Shown here piece after piece: positions 19,337-31,211 of a stretch of 64,000 nucleotides of DNA (the first letter of the stretch is position 1; the number at the start of each line of letters is the position of its first letter). The notes beneath the pieces are model-generated. The model did no database searches. It was given only the letters and a program-made list of their open reading frames with translations, and was not told the DNA's origin. The stretch comes from Amorphophallus konjac (taxonomy: Eukaryota; Streptophyta; Magnoliopsida; Alismatales; Araceae), in NCBI GenBank assembly GCA_022559845.1, contig CM040126.1, forward strand, positions 141,430,064 to 141,494,063, in the 5' to 3' direction. Made by a program: the position numbers and the translations under genes.

Positions 19337-21519
19337 TGTTGTGCCCCTTAGCCACAAGAATATGATATTTTATTTTGATGATAGCAACACAGTGATTGTG
19401 CTTAGTATACATTGCCCTGCTGCATGGCATGCGTTCAGAGTCAGTACATTGCTTAAGTCTGAACAGGGTATTTCATGCATGCTATCAAGCCAGCACAAGT
19501 CCATACATCCGCATGCTATCAAGTCTACACAGTCTATACATTCTGTTGCATCGCATGCTTACCTTATGCATGCAGAGTCTATACATTCTCTGCTGATGTG
19601 TTTATGCTGCAGCTCATTAAGTCTGTACATTCTTCAGGTGCATCATCTCAGCAAGTCTATACATTGGACTTGAGCATATAGGAAGTCTGTACAGCCCATG
19701 AATTAACGCTAAGTCTCAAAGTCTGTACAACCTTTTGCATTGCACTTAAAATCTATACATTGGCAAGTCTGTACATCGGCTTGTTCATGCATTCATCTCA
19801 TGTCTATACATCCACCAGCTGAACTGAGCAAAGTCTATACATCCGATAGTTCAGCTCGTGGCTAAGTCTGTATAGCCAGTGCATATGTTAAGTATATACA
19901 TTACATCTTTACCTATGTTAGGAACACCAAGTCTGTACATTGGGCTATCACACAAAGTCTATACATCCCTTAGCTAGAACTGTGCAAGTCTATACATCGC
20001 TGCATTGGCCAAGTCTATACATCGCCACTTGTTCATGCATGTTAGCAAGTCTATACATTGACTGTGCATTCATTGTCTGGATGCAGAACACTAAATCTAT
20101 ATATTAGCACTGTAGCATGCACGAACTCTAAGTCTGTACATTGAGTGTCTCAGGTTGCGTCTCATGCTAAGTATGTACATCGCATAGCATCCACTGTCTC
20201 ACTTAGCATCTCGATGGATATTTGATTTAAAGTCTGTACAGCCCAAGTCTGTACATCCATCCGTCTCACTCAGCGTCTCATGTGCATACGCAAAGTCTGT
20301 ACAGCCAGTGCATCCTGCGTCTCACCCAACGTCTCATGCAAGTATGTACAGCCATGTGAGCATCAAGTCAGTGCTTGTTAAGCTGCATCTCATTTATCGT
20401 CAATGTACATACTTCACCATATGCATACTGCAGCATGTGCTATCAAGTCTATACACTCATAACTCTAGCCTGTGCATTCTGTGCTTCAAGCATTTCCACA
20501 TCTGTACATGCTTTGTCTTCGCATTGCAAAGTCCATACATTGCAAAGTCTACACACTGCATTACACACTTCAGGTGGCAAGTATGTACATTGTCCAGAAC
20601 ACAAAGTCCATACAGCCATTGTGCATTCATTCTTGATGTGCACACTTTGCTTACTCAAACTAATAATTCTCTCTGTCTAACAGGTACTGTTCGTGAAGCT
20701 TAATGAAGGCACGTGATCCGAGGCTGAAAGGGCTGACATGATGATGACACGTGGAGGAACCTTCTGGGCGGGAAATGTGGAAGACACACGCCCTAGCTGC
20801 TGCTATATATATGAAGCTTCTTCCTCAGGAGAAGTCTGATCGTGATAAAAAGGAGCAGAGGCAGAGTGAGAGCTTCCACGATCTAGCAGAAGAGAAAAGA
20901 AAGAGAAGAAGGAGAGAGTTGAGAGAGAGAAGAGTTGAGAGAGATGTTCCTAAGATCTTTGGTTGAAAACCAGATCTGAGTATTGCTCACTTGTTTGAGC
21001 TACATTCCCTGCAGGGATACATTTTATCTTTCGTTTGTTTTTGTTTTGTTTTTCGAAACTCTTGTGTTCAAGCTGTTAGTCAGCGTTTGCAGTGGAGGAT
21101 TCCACTGGACGGCTAAGCTGAATTGCCCAGCGGTTTTGCAGAGGAGGATTCCTCTGGACAGCAAGCTGTGAGGCTCAGCAAGTTGTAGGCAAGCTGTGAG
21201 GCCCAGCGGTTCAAGCTATGAGTCAGCAATAATCCACACTCGGGTTGAGTGTGGGGTGGATGTAGGTCTGGAGGACCGAACCACCTAAAAATATCTTGTC
21301 TACTATGTGATTGTTTTGTGGTTTGCATCGCTTCTATATTTCTATTCTTTGCGCAGTAGATGTTTGCTTAGGACGGTTCTTCAGTTCTGGCTAGTATTCG
21401 CTTTGTGCCCTCTATCTGTTCAGCAGAAGTTTTCATTCCACATTTGAATCTGCTGCAGTAGTTTTTAACGGGTGACTGATCTATTCACCCCCCTCTAGAT
21501 CACCTTTAGCGTCCCAACA
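19337..21519 (+). repeat. 3' LTR of element C
   Basis: Begins TGTTGTGCCCC right after AAAAAGGGGGAGAA and ends CCCAACA. It has the core array 19437-20610, G-boxes at 20710-20715 and 20748-20753, TATATATA at 20804-20811 and twin hairpins at 21234-21285. It lacks one leader repeat present in the 5' LTR. Confidence 0.9.
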
Positions 21520-22354
21520 TTCAAGTCTGATTAAATTGATTATCTGTTCTATATCCCCTTGAGCTAATCTTTCTCATCATTCACAAATCTACTTAGCTGC
21601 ATTTACTGAGGGGGAGCTACCTTGAAATATTCCTGTGCTTTCTTTTAATAACTAGACAGTATATGAAAAGGTCTAGCTGGAAAGATAGGCCAGGCCTATC
21701 TGGAAGGTTAAACCTTGCGTGAGTAGATCCTTAGATCCAACCTCCGCGAAGTACTGTTTCTAGTTGTGATTTTGGTTATCAGCTCACCCTGCAATTCACA
21801 TTTTTGTGATTGACATTTTCTATCACTTATATATCAAGCTGGTATGTCTGAATCTTTTGAACATTTGTTATGCCCTCAGGTCATTGATTTCAAATAATGC
21901 TCATACCATCTAAATCAATGACCTAAATCATTGACCTAAGTTGTTGCACTTCTTCATAGTCCTGATTAGAAGTGTCGACACCATGAGTCGACATTATTTT
22001 TAAAATGGTCTGTTTTATGGAGTTTGTGAGTAGATGTCGCCACAAAGAGTCGACACCTTCATTGATGTATGTCTGATCATGTTTCTATCTTAATCGGTGA
22101 ACTGAAGTCTTTACTATCTCATATCTTCAATTTTGTGACTGTCTCTCTGGAACTATCGGCTCTTGCTCTCTTGACTATCATTATCATACCTCTAAGGTTA
22201 TAAGTTTCTAATCAATGATGGTCATTTGCTTGGAACTCTTGTCATATTCTGAAACTTATCTAAAAACAATGCTTATCTCCTAAACCTTGAATGTTCGCAA
22301 GATCCTATCTTATGTCTGAACTTTAAGTCACTTGCACATGGTGCATATTCCTGC
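21520..22354 (+). mobile_element. Sirevirus-type internal sequence right of element C
   Basis: AT-rich and non-coding, with a GGGGGAG tract near 21610 and a diverged structured block at 21655-21770. It is either the continuation of element B (supported by the near-matching 5-mers around C) or part of another element (B already has such a block at 11858). Two pairs of GTCGACA/GTCGACAC words occur at 21975-22060. I see no gene. Confidence 0.45.
21655..21770 (+). other. Conserved structured block, diverged copy
   Basis: Hairpin AGATAGG(21683-21689)/CCTATCT(21695-21701), again with a 5-nt loop, replaces GGCAGA/TCTGCC of B with different bases in both arms. GATC(21726-21729)/GATC(21734-21737) replaces GGTC/GACC. 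The block ends with CCGCGAAGTAC, matching CCGCCAAGTAC of A. Confidence 0.5.
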
Positions 22355-23214
22355 TGTTGAGTTATGATTTTGATGATTGTTGGCATTATGGTTTTGATGA
22401 TAACTAAACTTAATGTGTGATTTAGTGATGATAACTAAACTTGTGGTTGATTGCTCATGCTCTTGTTATCTATGTATGGTTGAGATGGCAAATGGCACCG
22501 GTTACATGGTTTTGATCCTTGGTTTGCATATGTTGGTTTTATAAGAGGCAAGAGGTTTCATGACCTCTTTAATGTGAATAAGCATGATATTAATCCTGAC
22601 TATCTTGCTTGCAGGATCAAACTCATGGCAGTCACCTGGTGAACCAAAACCATGCTCCTCTACAATCCAAAATAGGTGGTATATGTCATGTACTGTCAAG
22701 AACCATTGGTAAGGCTCTTACCCTGTTATACACTCTTTGTTATTGAGTGTTCCATGAGGTTATTTCATGCATAATTTACTTGGGATGATTGAGTTTTATC
22801 TCTTGATTCTTAGCCCAGAACTTGATCCTTACCTCAGAACATGTGTGTTTCAAAGTGTTCATATGCACCTAGTTCATTTGGTTTCAAGCCCTTGCAAAAC
22901 TCGCCATCGGGCACCCTCGCATGCGGATTGACCTGCGCGGTCAAGTCACGGGGATCAAGGGGGCAGTGTCCCTTGCGGGGATTTCTGGGGGCGGAGCCCC
23001 CGGAACAAAATTTTGATTATAGGGAAGAGTGAGCATTGAACTTGTTTAAGATAATCTCATGTAATGACAAGTGCTCATTTTCTTTGAACCTTCCATATGC
23101 ATAAGCTAAGTTAGTCTAAACCCAAAATGCATGAAATTGATGAGGACATGAAGCTCTTGACTTATGAACATGTTTTGCTAGGCTAACAACTTGTTTTTGT
23201 AGGATCTTCACTGT

Positions 23215-23395
23215 TCGGTCGACTTGAGGACAAGGTCCGGTCGACCTAAATTTCCAGGGATGAAAAAGCTACAAAAATCTCAGTAGCGGTCGACCGCCCC
23301 TAGGCCTCCGGTCGACCGATTTTGCAAGAACCAAAAGGTTATGTCTGCAGATAGTTCTGGTCGACGGCCAAGTGTCGCCGATCGACCGTCAGCCC
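23215..23395 (+). repeat. GGTCGACC palindrome cluster in U3 of LTR D
   Basis: CGGTCGAC, CCGGTCGACC, GCGGTCGACCGC, CCGGTCGACCG, TGGTCGACGG and GATCGACCG lie within about 180 bp, 140-310 bp upstream of the TATA box. The 8-bp palindrome GGTCGACC is the shared core. Two GGGTCGACCCCCC words also open the array of E (near 28397 and 28421). Confidence 0.65.
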
Positions 23396-23530
23396 CGAGG
23401 CCCCCTTTTGTTGACTTTTGTTTCAAGCTCGAGGAGAGGTCTTTCTTCCCATTTATTTAATCCCAATGACTCAAATTACACCATGATTTGTGGATCTGGT
23501 CTGGGGCTTGTCTATGGACCATTCAAGGGC

Positions 23531-23538
23531 TATAAAAC
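23531..23538 (+). promoter_or_regulatory. TATA box of LTR D
   Basis: TATAAAAC, positioned between the GGTCGACC cluster and the leader. Confidence 0.6.
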
Positions 23539-24206
23539 ATATCATTTGGAGTCATAAACCCTAAGGATCCAAGAGGGCTTCAAGTGAGATCAAGAGGAGG
23601 CTATCCAAGTGAAAAGAAGAAGGGTACTGTAGTCCTGAACAGTACTCCGTGCAGCAAGTGTTCTTCATCCATTCTCAACCCATTGAAGGTATATCTGAAG
23701 CCAACCTCCTCCAAGGAAGAGAAAAGCCAAGCAAGCATGGATTGAAGCTCTGATCAAGTAAATATACGTTCAAGATCTGCAACATGCATTCAAGGGGAAC
23801 CCAAAATAGGAGTTTTCTAAACTAAGCCTCATCGTCTTTATGTTTTAGGTGTTGTAATTGTGTTCATCATAAACTCCATACTCTTGTGTGTGTGTGGATC
23901 ATTTTTGGATCTGTGGTCGAGTGTGTGTGTGTCGTATTTGATTTGTGTGTGTGCGTGGATCTTCCTAGATCTGCGTTTGTGTGTGTATGGATCTTTTAGA
24001 TCTGTTCCATCTCGTGTGTGTGGATTGCTGCACTTGTAGCAGCGGGTGTTTGTGTTGGTGATCCGCTTGTTGGATCGTGTTGGAGACCTCATCTCCGTGT
24101 GTGTGTGTGTGTGTTGGGGCGCGTCCCCGTGTGTGTGTCTGCAGGCGTCGTCCTGCGTGTGTGGTTGGAGCGTCGTCTCCGTTTGGGGATTTATCCCCGA
24201 GTGAAG

Positions 24207-24264
24207 CCTCACAGGGTTTGGTGAGGGGTGGACGAAGGATTACCGTCGTTGCATCCGAACCACC
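24207..24264 (+). other. Twin conserved RNA hairpins, LTR D
   Basis: CCTCAC(24207-24212)/GTGAGG(24221-24226), then GGTGG(24227-24231)/CCACC(24260-24264). The inner stem is GGAT/ATCC here, where A and E have GGTC/GACC or close to it. Confidence 0.55.
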
Positions 24265-24807
24265 TTAAAAATTGTTGTGCATTGTGTTTTGAATTGTGTG
24301 GTTAGGTCCATTTCCTCTACCCCCATTCTACGTGAGTGATTAGTGTAAACCGGGTGTTCCGGATTTATCTACATATATCTTGCTTAATCCATATCTTCAT
24401 CAATTAAGTTTGATAAATCCGAGTTGTGATCAAATAGTTTTGAATCTCTTGTCTAACATTCTATCACATATTTCAAAAAGGCCAAAAGTTTTCATAAAAT
24501 TTGTAAACACCCAATTCACCCCCCTCTTGGGTGTCATTGATCGCGGGACTTCACCTGTGTGGACATGCAAAATTTCACTCCCGTACGCCGCTACTAGTCC
24601 AGCATCAACAACAACCACAAACTGAAGAAACTGCGTGGAAGAGGGGCCATCTGGACTCCCCGAACACACACACACACTGCCGTGAAGCCATCCCCGGAGT
24701 CTCGACAGTGAAGAGAAATCAACCACCGGGAGCCCCACAATCCATGGGCCTCGAAGAAAATCAAATGGGCCACAACTCGCGCTCACAACGGGCTTAGAAC
24801 TGCCCAT

Positions 24808-25295
24808 TTAGCCCTTCAGCGGCACGCCCTCATGGGCCTTCAGCGGCACGCCCCCTGGCAGCCTTTAGTGGCACGCCCCTGGCAGCCTTTAGCGGCACGC
24901 CCCCTGGCAGCCTTTAGCGGCACAACCCCCAGCCCGTTCAGCGGCACACTCCCCTGGCGCTCCACCGGCACGCTCGGCTGGGACGCTCCACCGGCACACC
25001 CAGTGTGGGTGTCTTCACCGGCACAGTCCCTGCACACCCCCTGCTAGCCCTCAACGGCACACCCAGGATGGCCTTCAACGATACGCCCTTCTTCGCTCTT
25101 CGCCGGCACGCCCTCAGTCTCCTCAGCGGCACGCGCCAGCGAACCCCTTCAGCGGCACACCAATCCTGTGCATCAGCGGCACGCCTGCGAGCTCTTCCAG
25201 TGGCACGCTTTTGCAGGCTTTCAGCGGCACGCTTCTTGTGTCTTCCAACGGCACACTGTTCTGGCCCTTCAACGGCACACCTGGGCGTTTTCTTC
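24808..25295 (+). repeat. Spaced-core array (TTCAGCGGCACGCC), first block
   Basis: About 16-18 copies of a core CTTCAGCGGCACGCC (variants CACCGGCACG, CAACGGCACA) every 26-35 bp with unrelated spacers, ending about 200 bp upstream of TATAAAAG at 25498. The layout is the same as the U3 arrays of A and E, but the core is unrelated and GC-rich. Confidence 0.8.
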
Positions 25296-25497
25296 CCCGA
25301 CACTTCCGGCAAATCAAATCTTACGCCCCATGCCCTAGGGATTCTTGGCGCACAGTGGGCTTGCTGGGGTGTCGCCCAGGGAGAGGGCCACGTTGCCTAT
25401 TCCCCCCTGCCACCAAGGACGACGGGTCAAATCTCCAATCAATGCCTTCGATTTCCCGCCTCCGACTACCGTGTTCGAGTGCTCCCGCCGCTGGGGG

Positions 25498-25505
25498 TAT
25501 AAAAG
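25498..25505 (+). promoter_or_regulatory. TATA box after the CAGCGGCACGCC array
   Basis: TATAAAAG followed by a purine-rich leader (25530-25860) and an AATAAAAG polyadenylation-type signal near 25974, as expected for an LTR promoter. The family is unknown. Confidence 0.5.
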
Positions 25506-26127
25506 CCCCTTCTTCGGCGAACAGAAAAGGGAGAGGAGGCCAGTGGAAGGAGCCACGACCGAGCTGCCAGAAAAGAGAAGAGGAAGAAGAGAAGAGGAGT
25601 CTTCCCCCCCCCTCTCTACTGCCCCGTCAACTACCGCCCGCGCGAAGAGAAAAGAGAAGAAGAGAAGAAGAAGCAGAAGAGAAGAAGAAGAGGAGGGGAG
25701 GCTCTGCCTCCCTCTCCCGTTGCTCCGTCCACCGCCACCTGAGCGAAGAGAAGAAGAAGAAGAAGAGGGAAGGCTCCCCCCCATTGCTGTCTCGTCTACC
25801 ACCGTCGGTGTGAAGAGAGGAAGAGAAGAAGAGTGAGTGGAGAGAGAGGATGAGGTCCGGGAGGGGAGAAGTCCGTGCTCCCCCCATTGTATCTTCTTTC
25901 TTTCTTTCTTGGCCCCCCTTGTTTTCTTTTCCGTCGCCATGTATTAGCTCCCTTGGGGCACTCCTTTTGCGATAATAAAAGCAGAAGGCTTGCAAATATT
26001 TTCTTTGGACATCTTTCTAAAGCCTTTCTTCTGTGTTTGCATTCGTTGGTGTTTCATGCCCCTTTCCCTTTCTCCTTTCGTTAGGGCTTGCTTCCTCCCG
26101 GGCATTTTTGTCTTTGCCCACCCCTGG

Positions 26128-26345
26128 GTGCCCTCAGCGGCACACCCTAGCCGTGCCTCCAACGGCACACCCTCCATATGCCTTCAACGGCACGCCCTTG
26201 GGCATCCCCAGCGGCACGCCTCCGGCGGCCTTCAGCGGCATGCCCACGGGGTTCTTCACCGACACACTCCTGTCGCCTTCAGCGGCACGCCCTTGCCCCC
26301 CCCCCCCTTCAGCAACACAGCCCCTCAGCGGCACACCCGGGCTTC
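26128..26345 (+). repeat. CAGCGGCACGCC array, second block
   Basis: Seven or eight copies of CAGCGGCACGCC or CAACGGCACGCC every 25-35 bp, downstream of the TATA box at 25498. Confidence 0.7.
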
Positions 26346-26879
26346 TCCCAGTCCGGCAAGCCCTCTCGTGCCTTCCTTGCCCAACACACTCGTCCCTCCT
26401 TGCCCGGTGCACTCCCTAGCCGGCCATAGGGAGGTCTCCGGTCCGTTGTTCTCACTGAGTTTTTTGAAGTTTTATTAAAGGTGTTGCCGCTCTCGGGCGC
26501 CCACCTCCAGTTGTCGGGTTCCGCCACTCCATGTGGGCGCGTTCCCTGTATCTCCCTTACGCTCGGGTCAAGGGGAGATGCTGCCGAATTTTCGTTAGAA
26601 ACGATAATACGTTAAAAAGGACTAAAAGAAAGTAACAAACAAATAAAAAGAACAATGGTAAAATACTTTAACCGAGGCAAGGGAACCACAATCAATTCAA
26701 AGAGAGCCAAATCGAACGACAACTAAACAACTTGAACACTCGCCCTCGTGAGAGAAAGAATGAAAGATAATCGAGAGAAAGAGAGAAGAAACCCATGCAA
26801 ACTTAATAAAATCAAGAGTGAAAAGAAAAGAGGAAGAGACATAAGAATAGAAGAGGAGTGGGCTCCCCATGCCCTTTGC

Positions 26880-27172
26880 CAGTACGCCCCCTTAAGCCAC
26901 CTTCGCCGGCATGCCCTTTCCGCCGCCTTCGCCGGTACCCCCTCCAGCCACCCTTGGCCGGCACACCCTTCGCCGGTACGCCCGCTCGCGCCCCTCGCCC
27001 GCACGCTCCCACGACCCCTTCACCGGCACGCTCTCTTTACGCTCAGCGGCACGCTCGCGCCCTTCACCGGCACACTCTCCCATCCCCTCGGCGGCACGCT
27101 CCCCCTGCCTTCGCCGGTACACCCTGATCGTTCTTCGCCGGCACGCCCCTTCAGCCCTTTTTAGCCCTCTAG
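26880..27172 (+). repeat. CGCCGGCACGCC array, third block
   Basis: About ten copies of TTCGCCGGCACGCC and TTCACCGGCACGC every 22-35 bp. The core is a variant of the earlier blocks. Confidence 0.7.
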
Positions 27173-27519
27173 CGGCCCACTCTCTCTCCAAAAAAAAAGA
27201 AGAACACATATATAATATAATAATAAAAATAATAATAAAAATAAATTGATAAAAATTCTGATAAATAAATAAACCTGAGTATATATACGAAATAAACAAA
27301 CAAAAAATGTGAAATAATAATAATAATAATAAACAAAAAAAGAGAAAATATAATTGTAATAATAATGAACGAAAATGTAGAAATCACCCGGAATAAATAC
27401 ATAAAAGGAAAATAAGCAATAAAATAAACATGCATATAATTTAAAGCCCAGATAAAAGAATAGTAAAATCCACATCGCAGCCCCATCTCTCCCGTGACCC
27501 GATGCTGAAGGAACAATCA

Positions 27520-28159
27520 TGCCGCCCTTCCAGGTTGGGCCTGAGTCTTGGGAATTATCCCAAAATAACCATGACCTGACCTCGCCTCGGGCCGATATTC
27601 CGATTAAACCGGACTCGTTTCTCGGGTCGAATCCATTCCGAGCCACTACTAAAATTGCCGCACGTTCGGCAGACATTCGAACGGGTTCACCTCGATTTCC
27701 GCCGCGTTTCTATTACGGACCGGTGTCCGAACATGAAAAGGTCCATGCGTGACCGATATGGCTGACGGTTCCCTTCCCGACATAGTCGTAACCCGGCATT
27801 GCTCTGGGCCAATAGCCTGTCGAATCGGATTCATCCTAATGGGATTTGTTCCCGCTCTTTCATTGAAGTTGCCATGAACTCGGCGTACATTTGTACGGGG
27901 TTGCTTCTATCTACGTCGTACCTTCAATATGGACACTTGTCCGAATATCAAGTGGTCCGCAAGTGGCCGACAGAAATCGGAATAGAATGGGACGGCTCCC
28001 GTCATCCCTGGACCCTACACATGGGAATATCGATAAGGGCTTCGTGGGCTATGCTGGGACCCCTGGTCCATCCCGATTATGGTCACTATCTGACCCGTAT
28101 CCTCGGCCTATAGCCCGCTCCCTTTGAACACGTTTTCAGTTTTGGAATCTAGTCCGGGG
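27520..28159. repeat. Degenerate long tandem repeat, left part
   Basis: Segments recur with TCCGAACAT-type words followed by a GGTCC-type word and TGACCGA (for example near 27727 and 27942). Similar segments continue at 40234-41000 on the far side of element E. Confidence 0.4.
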
Positions 28160-28429
28160 TGTTGTGTCCCTGTGATTTTGATGATAGCAAACACTATAAG
28201 TCATTTGAATGCATACAATTCTGTTTGTGGTGCAGATGAATGTTTCATTGAAAATCTTATCTGAATTATTGCTGCATTTAAATATGGCTGTGTGGTGTGT
28301 GCTTTGGTGCATTTCATTATTGCTGATGCATTTCATAATTGATTGTTATCTGGATTGCTTGTTATCTGGATATCTTGATGTTAGTCTGTTCAATGGGTCG
28401 ACCCCCCTTCCAGATGGGTCGACCCCCCA

Positions 28430-30255
28430 AGTCTATACAATGCCAATCTGTTCATGCATCATATCTCAAGTCTACACACTGCATTTTAGGCAAAGTATGC
28501 ATATGGGTAAAGTCTGTACATTGCCTTCAAAGCCTTCCAAGTATGTACATCGGTCTGTTGAAAACTCAACTCTGTACAGCGCCCAGGTTCCTGCATTTCA
28601 GGCGAAGTCCATACATTGGGCCATTCATCAAAGTCCATACAGTGCACTGTTCGTCAAGTCAATACATTGCACTGAAGATGCATCGAAGGGAAGTATGCAC
28701 ATTGGACTGTTCATATGAAGTCTGTACATTGGAAGTGTGTACAGTGTTCAGTTGCCTTTCTCCAAGTCTATACATCCGATTGCCTCTGCATTGCTCAAAG
28801 TATGTACAGCCAATGCACTCAAGTGAAGTCTATACATTGACTATTCATTCATCCTTCGAAGTCTATACATCCATCAGTGAACCTTCAAAGTCTGAACATC
28901 CGTTCACTTCACTCAAGTCTATACATCCACAGTGTAACTTCAAAGTCTGAACATTGTCTCAATCCGTCAAAGTCCATACATTCTCAGCTGAACCCCATGT
29001 CTATACAGTGGCCTCGAGCTTCTCAAGTCTACACACTGTCTTCGGCCTCAAAGTCTGTACACTCGCTGCACTGTACAAGTCCATACACTGGCAGCCCTGC
29101 AGAAGTCTATACATTGGCTCAAACATTCCAACTCTGTACAATGGTCCTTCGAACACTCCAAGTCTATACAGTCTGCTTTCATGATTCAGAGTCTATACAT
29201 CGTTCCTCAAAGGCTAAGTGTATACACTGCTCAACGTCTCATTCAGCGTCTCACGTTTACAAAGTCTATACACTGGTCGGTGGAAGCAAGCCTATACATT
29301 CGACTGTTCAGCCTGTGCTCAAGTCTGTACAGCCAGGGAGACCATTAAGTCTATACACTCAATCACTGTAGCTTGCACGGGGTGAAGTCTGAACATTGGC
29401 ATGGTTTTTCCAAGTCTGTACATCCACCGTTGAATCTTCCAAGTCTACATTCTTCACCTTTACCTATGTTCAGCTCACAAAGTCTGTACATCGACTTGGC
29501 GCTGGCTAAGTCTATACATTAGGGTATTCTTTACCTACGTTTCTTGCTTAAAGTCTATATATCGTTCATCGTCTTGTCTCACTTGAAGTCTGTACAGTCT
29601 GGCAGCGTCTCATGCTGCGTCTTAGGCAAGTCTATACATTGCTCTGTTGCACGAAGCAAAGTCTGTACATCCGATCGTCTCACTCATCATCTTGGCCATC
29701 GTTCTTTCAAAGTCTGTACAGCCCATGGTCTAGAGACCAAGTCTGTACATCGTCCTGTGCCTTCAAGCTTTCAACGTCAAGTCTGTACATCGTACTGTGC
29801 CTTGAGCTTGGAGCAAGTCTATACATTACTGTTGCATTCACGCAAGTCCATACATTGTCTGTTGGGCCAAGTCTATACATTGTTCCATTGTGTGCTTGTC
29901 TAAGTCTATACATCGCCATTCTTTGCATGAGCTAAAAGTCCTTCAAGTCTGCACATTCTGCTGTTGTGTTCATGCATCATATGAGCAAGTCTATACATTG
30001 TTACGCAGAGCCTACACATTCGTTTGGCTTGGCTGAGTCTACACACTCGGTTTGGCTTGGCTGAGCATTCATCGTCAATGTACACACTTCACCATATGCA
30101 TACTGCAGCATGTGCTATTAAGTCCATACACTACTTTTGTGCATCGTTCAGAAAGAAAGTTTGTACATTGGTTCTGTCATGCACAGAAACACTTAAGTCT
30201 ATACATTGCTATGGCTTGTTCTTGCAACGCTCTTTAAGCAGCAACTCTGTACACC
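28430..30255 (+). repeat. Spaced-core array (AAGTCTRTACAT) in U3 of 5' LTR E
   Basis: About 60 cores in 1.8 kb, one every 25-30 bp through most of its length. Core variation matches LTR A, but the spacers differ from those of A except in a few places (near 28870 against 4335), so the two arrays are relatives that have been shuffled or expanded separately. Confidence 0.9.
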
Positions 30256-30317
30256 CTTCTAATATTGTCTTCGACTGATTATCTGACAGGATTAATGGAC
30301 GAGGTTATTAAGACTGG

Positions 30318-30417
30318 CACGTGATCCTAGAGGCTGAGATGCTGACACGTGGACCGAACCTTCTGGGCAAGAATCGTCGAGAGCTCACAACCTAGCTTCC
30401 TGCTGCTAGTATAAATA
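30318..30417 (+). promoter_or_regulatory. Promoter of 5' LTR E: two G-boxes and TATA box
   Basis: CACGTG at 30318-30323 and 30346-30351, and TATAAATA at 30410-30417. In the 3' LTR the same boxes are at 39019-39024, 39047-39052 and 39111-39117. Confidence 0.75.
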
Positions 30418-30829
30418 TGGAGCTTCCTCCATCGGCTGAAGATTGATCGAAGAGCAGAGAGCCATCGAAAAAAAGTAGAAGAGCAGTGAGTGCCTCCACG
30501 ATACAGAAAACAGAGAAGAAGAAGAAAAAGAGAAAGAAAGAGAGTGAGAGCAGTTGAAGAAGAAAGAAGAAGAGTGAGCCAGAGAGCAGAAGAGAGATCG
30601 AGAGATCCAGCAGAAGAAGAAAAAGAGAAAGAGAGAGGGCTCGTGAAGAAGAAGAAAGAAGCTTCAGTTGAAGATCTGCCTACTGGACTTTGGATCAGAT
30701 CCAATCCAGTCAGCTCCTACGAGAGCCACATTCCTTGTATTTCATTTACAGCTTTCAGTCGCTGTGACTCTATTTTCTGCTTTCTTTTTCATTTGATATC
30801 TTATCTTTCTGATACTCTGTAGAGAGGTC

Positions 30830-31140
30830 GGGGTCCCTCCTGTTGGTTCAGGAGAAGGGAGATTGCTATCTCCGGTTGCAAGTAGCTGGGTGCTACTTGT
30901 AGGTTCCCTCCTGGTTTGGAGGAAGGGAGATTCGTCTCCGGTTCTGGGCTTGTGGGTTGCAAGTCCAGGGGTCCCTCCTGGTCTGGAGGAAGAGTGGTCT
31001 TCGACCTCTGGTTTGTTGGTGACGGGGAGTCACTGGTGGGTTCCCTCCTGGTCTGGAGGAAGAGAGACCTAGTATCTGGTTTCCAAGTGGCTGGGAGTCA
31101 CTTGGGGTGTCCCTCCGGTTGGGAGGAAGAGGGGAGGTTG
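30830..31140 (+). repeat. Leader hairpin repeats of LTR E
   Basis: Five modules TCCCTCCTGG-TGGAGGAAG, each self-complementary, alternate with hairpins such as CAAGTAGC/GCTACTTG (30879-30900) and CCAAGTGG/CACTTGG (31083-31105). They lie downstream of the TATA box and so should be transcribed. Confidence 0.65.
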
Positions 31141-31211
31141 TTCCCCTGGTCAAGCTGTTTGGCAGTATTTGTTGTAGACTGAGTCTGCTGTGCTAGTGTT
31201 ACTAGTGGAAG

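Larger units (their letters stand above)
12437..21519 (+). mobile_element. Element C: complete gag-only Sirevirus-like retrotransposon
   Basis: A 9083-bp element bounded by LTRs 12437-14655 and 19337-21519, with primer site at 14658, broken gag 14706-17171, a decayed start of protease to about 17440, about 1.9 kb of non-coding sequence and a polypurine tract before the 3' LTR. The flanking 5-mers are TGCAA (12432-12436) and TTCAA (21520-21524), a duplication with one mismatch. The LTRs differ at many bases, and a repeat unit of about 40 bp near 14280 is absent from the 3' copy, so the insertion is older than E. No integrase or reverse transcriptase is present, so it was mobilised in trans. 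Confidence 0.88.
22355..24553 (+). repeat. Isolated Sirevirus-type LTR (family D)
   Basis: LTR-like order: TGTTG start, GGTCGACC words, TATAAAAC at 23531, a GT-rich leader (23885-24150), twin hairpins at 24207-24264 and a CACCCCCCTCT tail. No polypurine tract precedes it and no primer site follows, so it may be a solo LTR. Bounds are uncertain: 22355-24553 gives flanks CCTGC/CCTGT, and 22378-24536 gives ATGAT/TTGAT, each with one mismatch. The start contains two tandem TGTTG...TTTTGATGAT copies, which causes the ambiguity. Confidence 0.65.
24554..28159. other. GC-richer repeat region, left half (identity unknown)
   Basis: Non-coding region whose continuation is 40229-47189; element E splits the two. 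It contains CAGCGGCACGCC arrays, a plus-strand TATA box at 25498, purine-rich stretches, an AT-rich stretch (27185-27480) and the start of a degenerate long tandem repeat (27520-28159). It may be LTR or untranslated sequence of a large retrotransposon, perhaps the Tat element further right. Open frames of up to about 200 residues here follow arrays or purine tracts and match no protein I recognise. Confidence 0.4.

Noticed and set aside
22890..23030. GC-rich stretch with GGCGGAGCCCCCGG inside LTR D, considered as a separate small insertion
   Set aside because: No terminal repeats or target duplication visible, and similar stretches are common within plant LTRs.
25211..25940. Frames of about 200 residues on both strands near 25.5 kb
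   Set aside because: They run through the array, TATA box and purine-rich tract; low complexity and no known domain.
28339..28950. Open frames of up to about 200 residues through the AAGTCTRTACAT arrays
   Set aside because: The near-27-bp pitch carries open frames along, but frames drift between cores, several frames are open at once, and the peptides just repeat the core.
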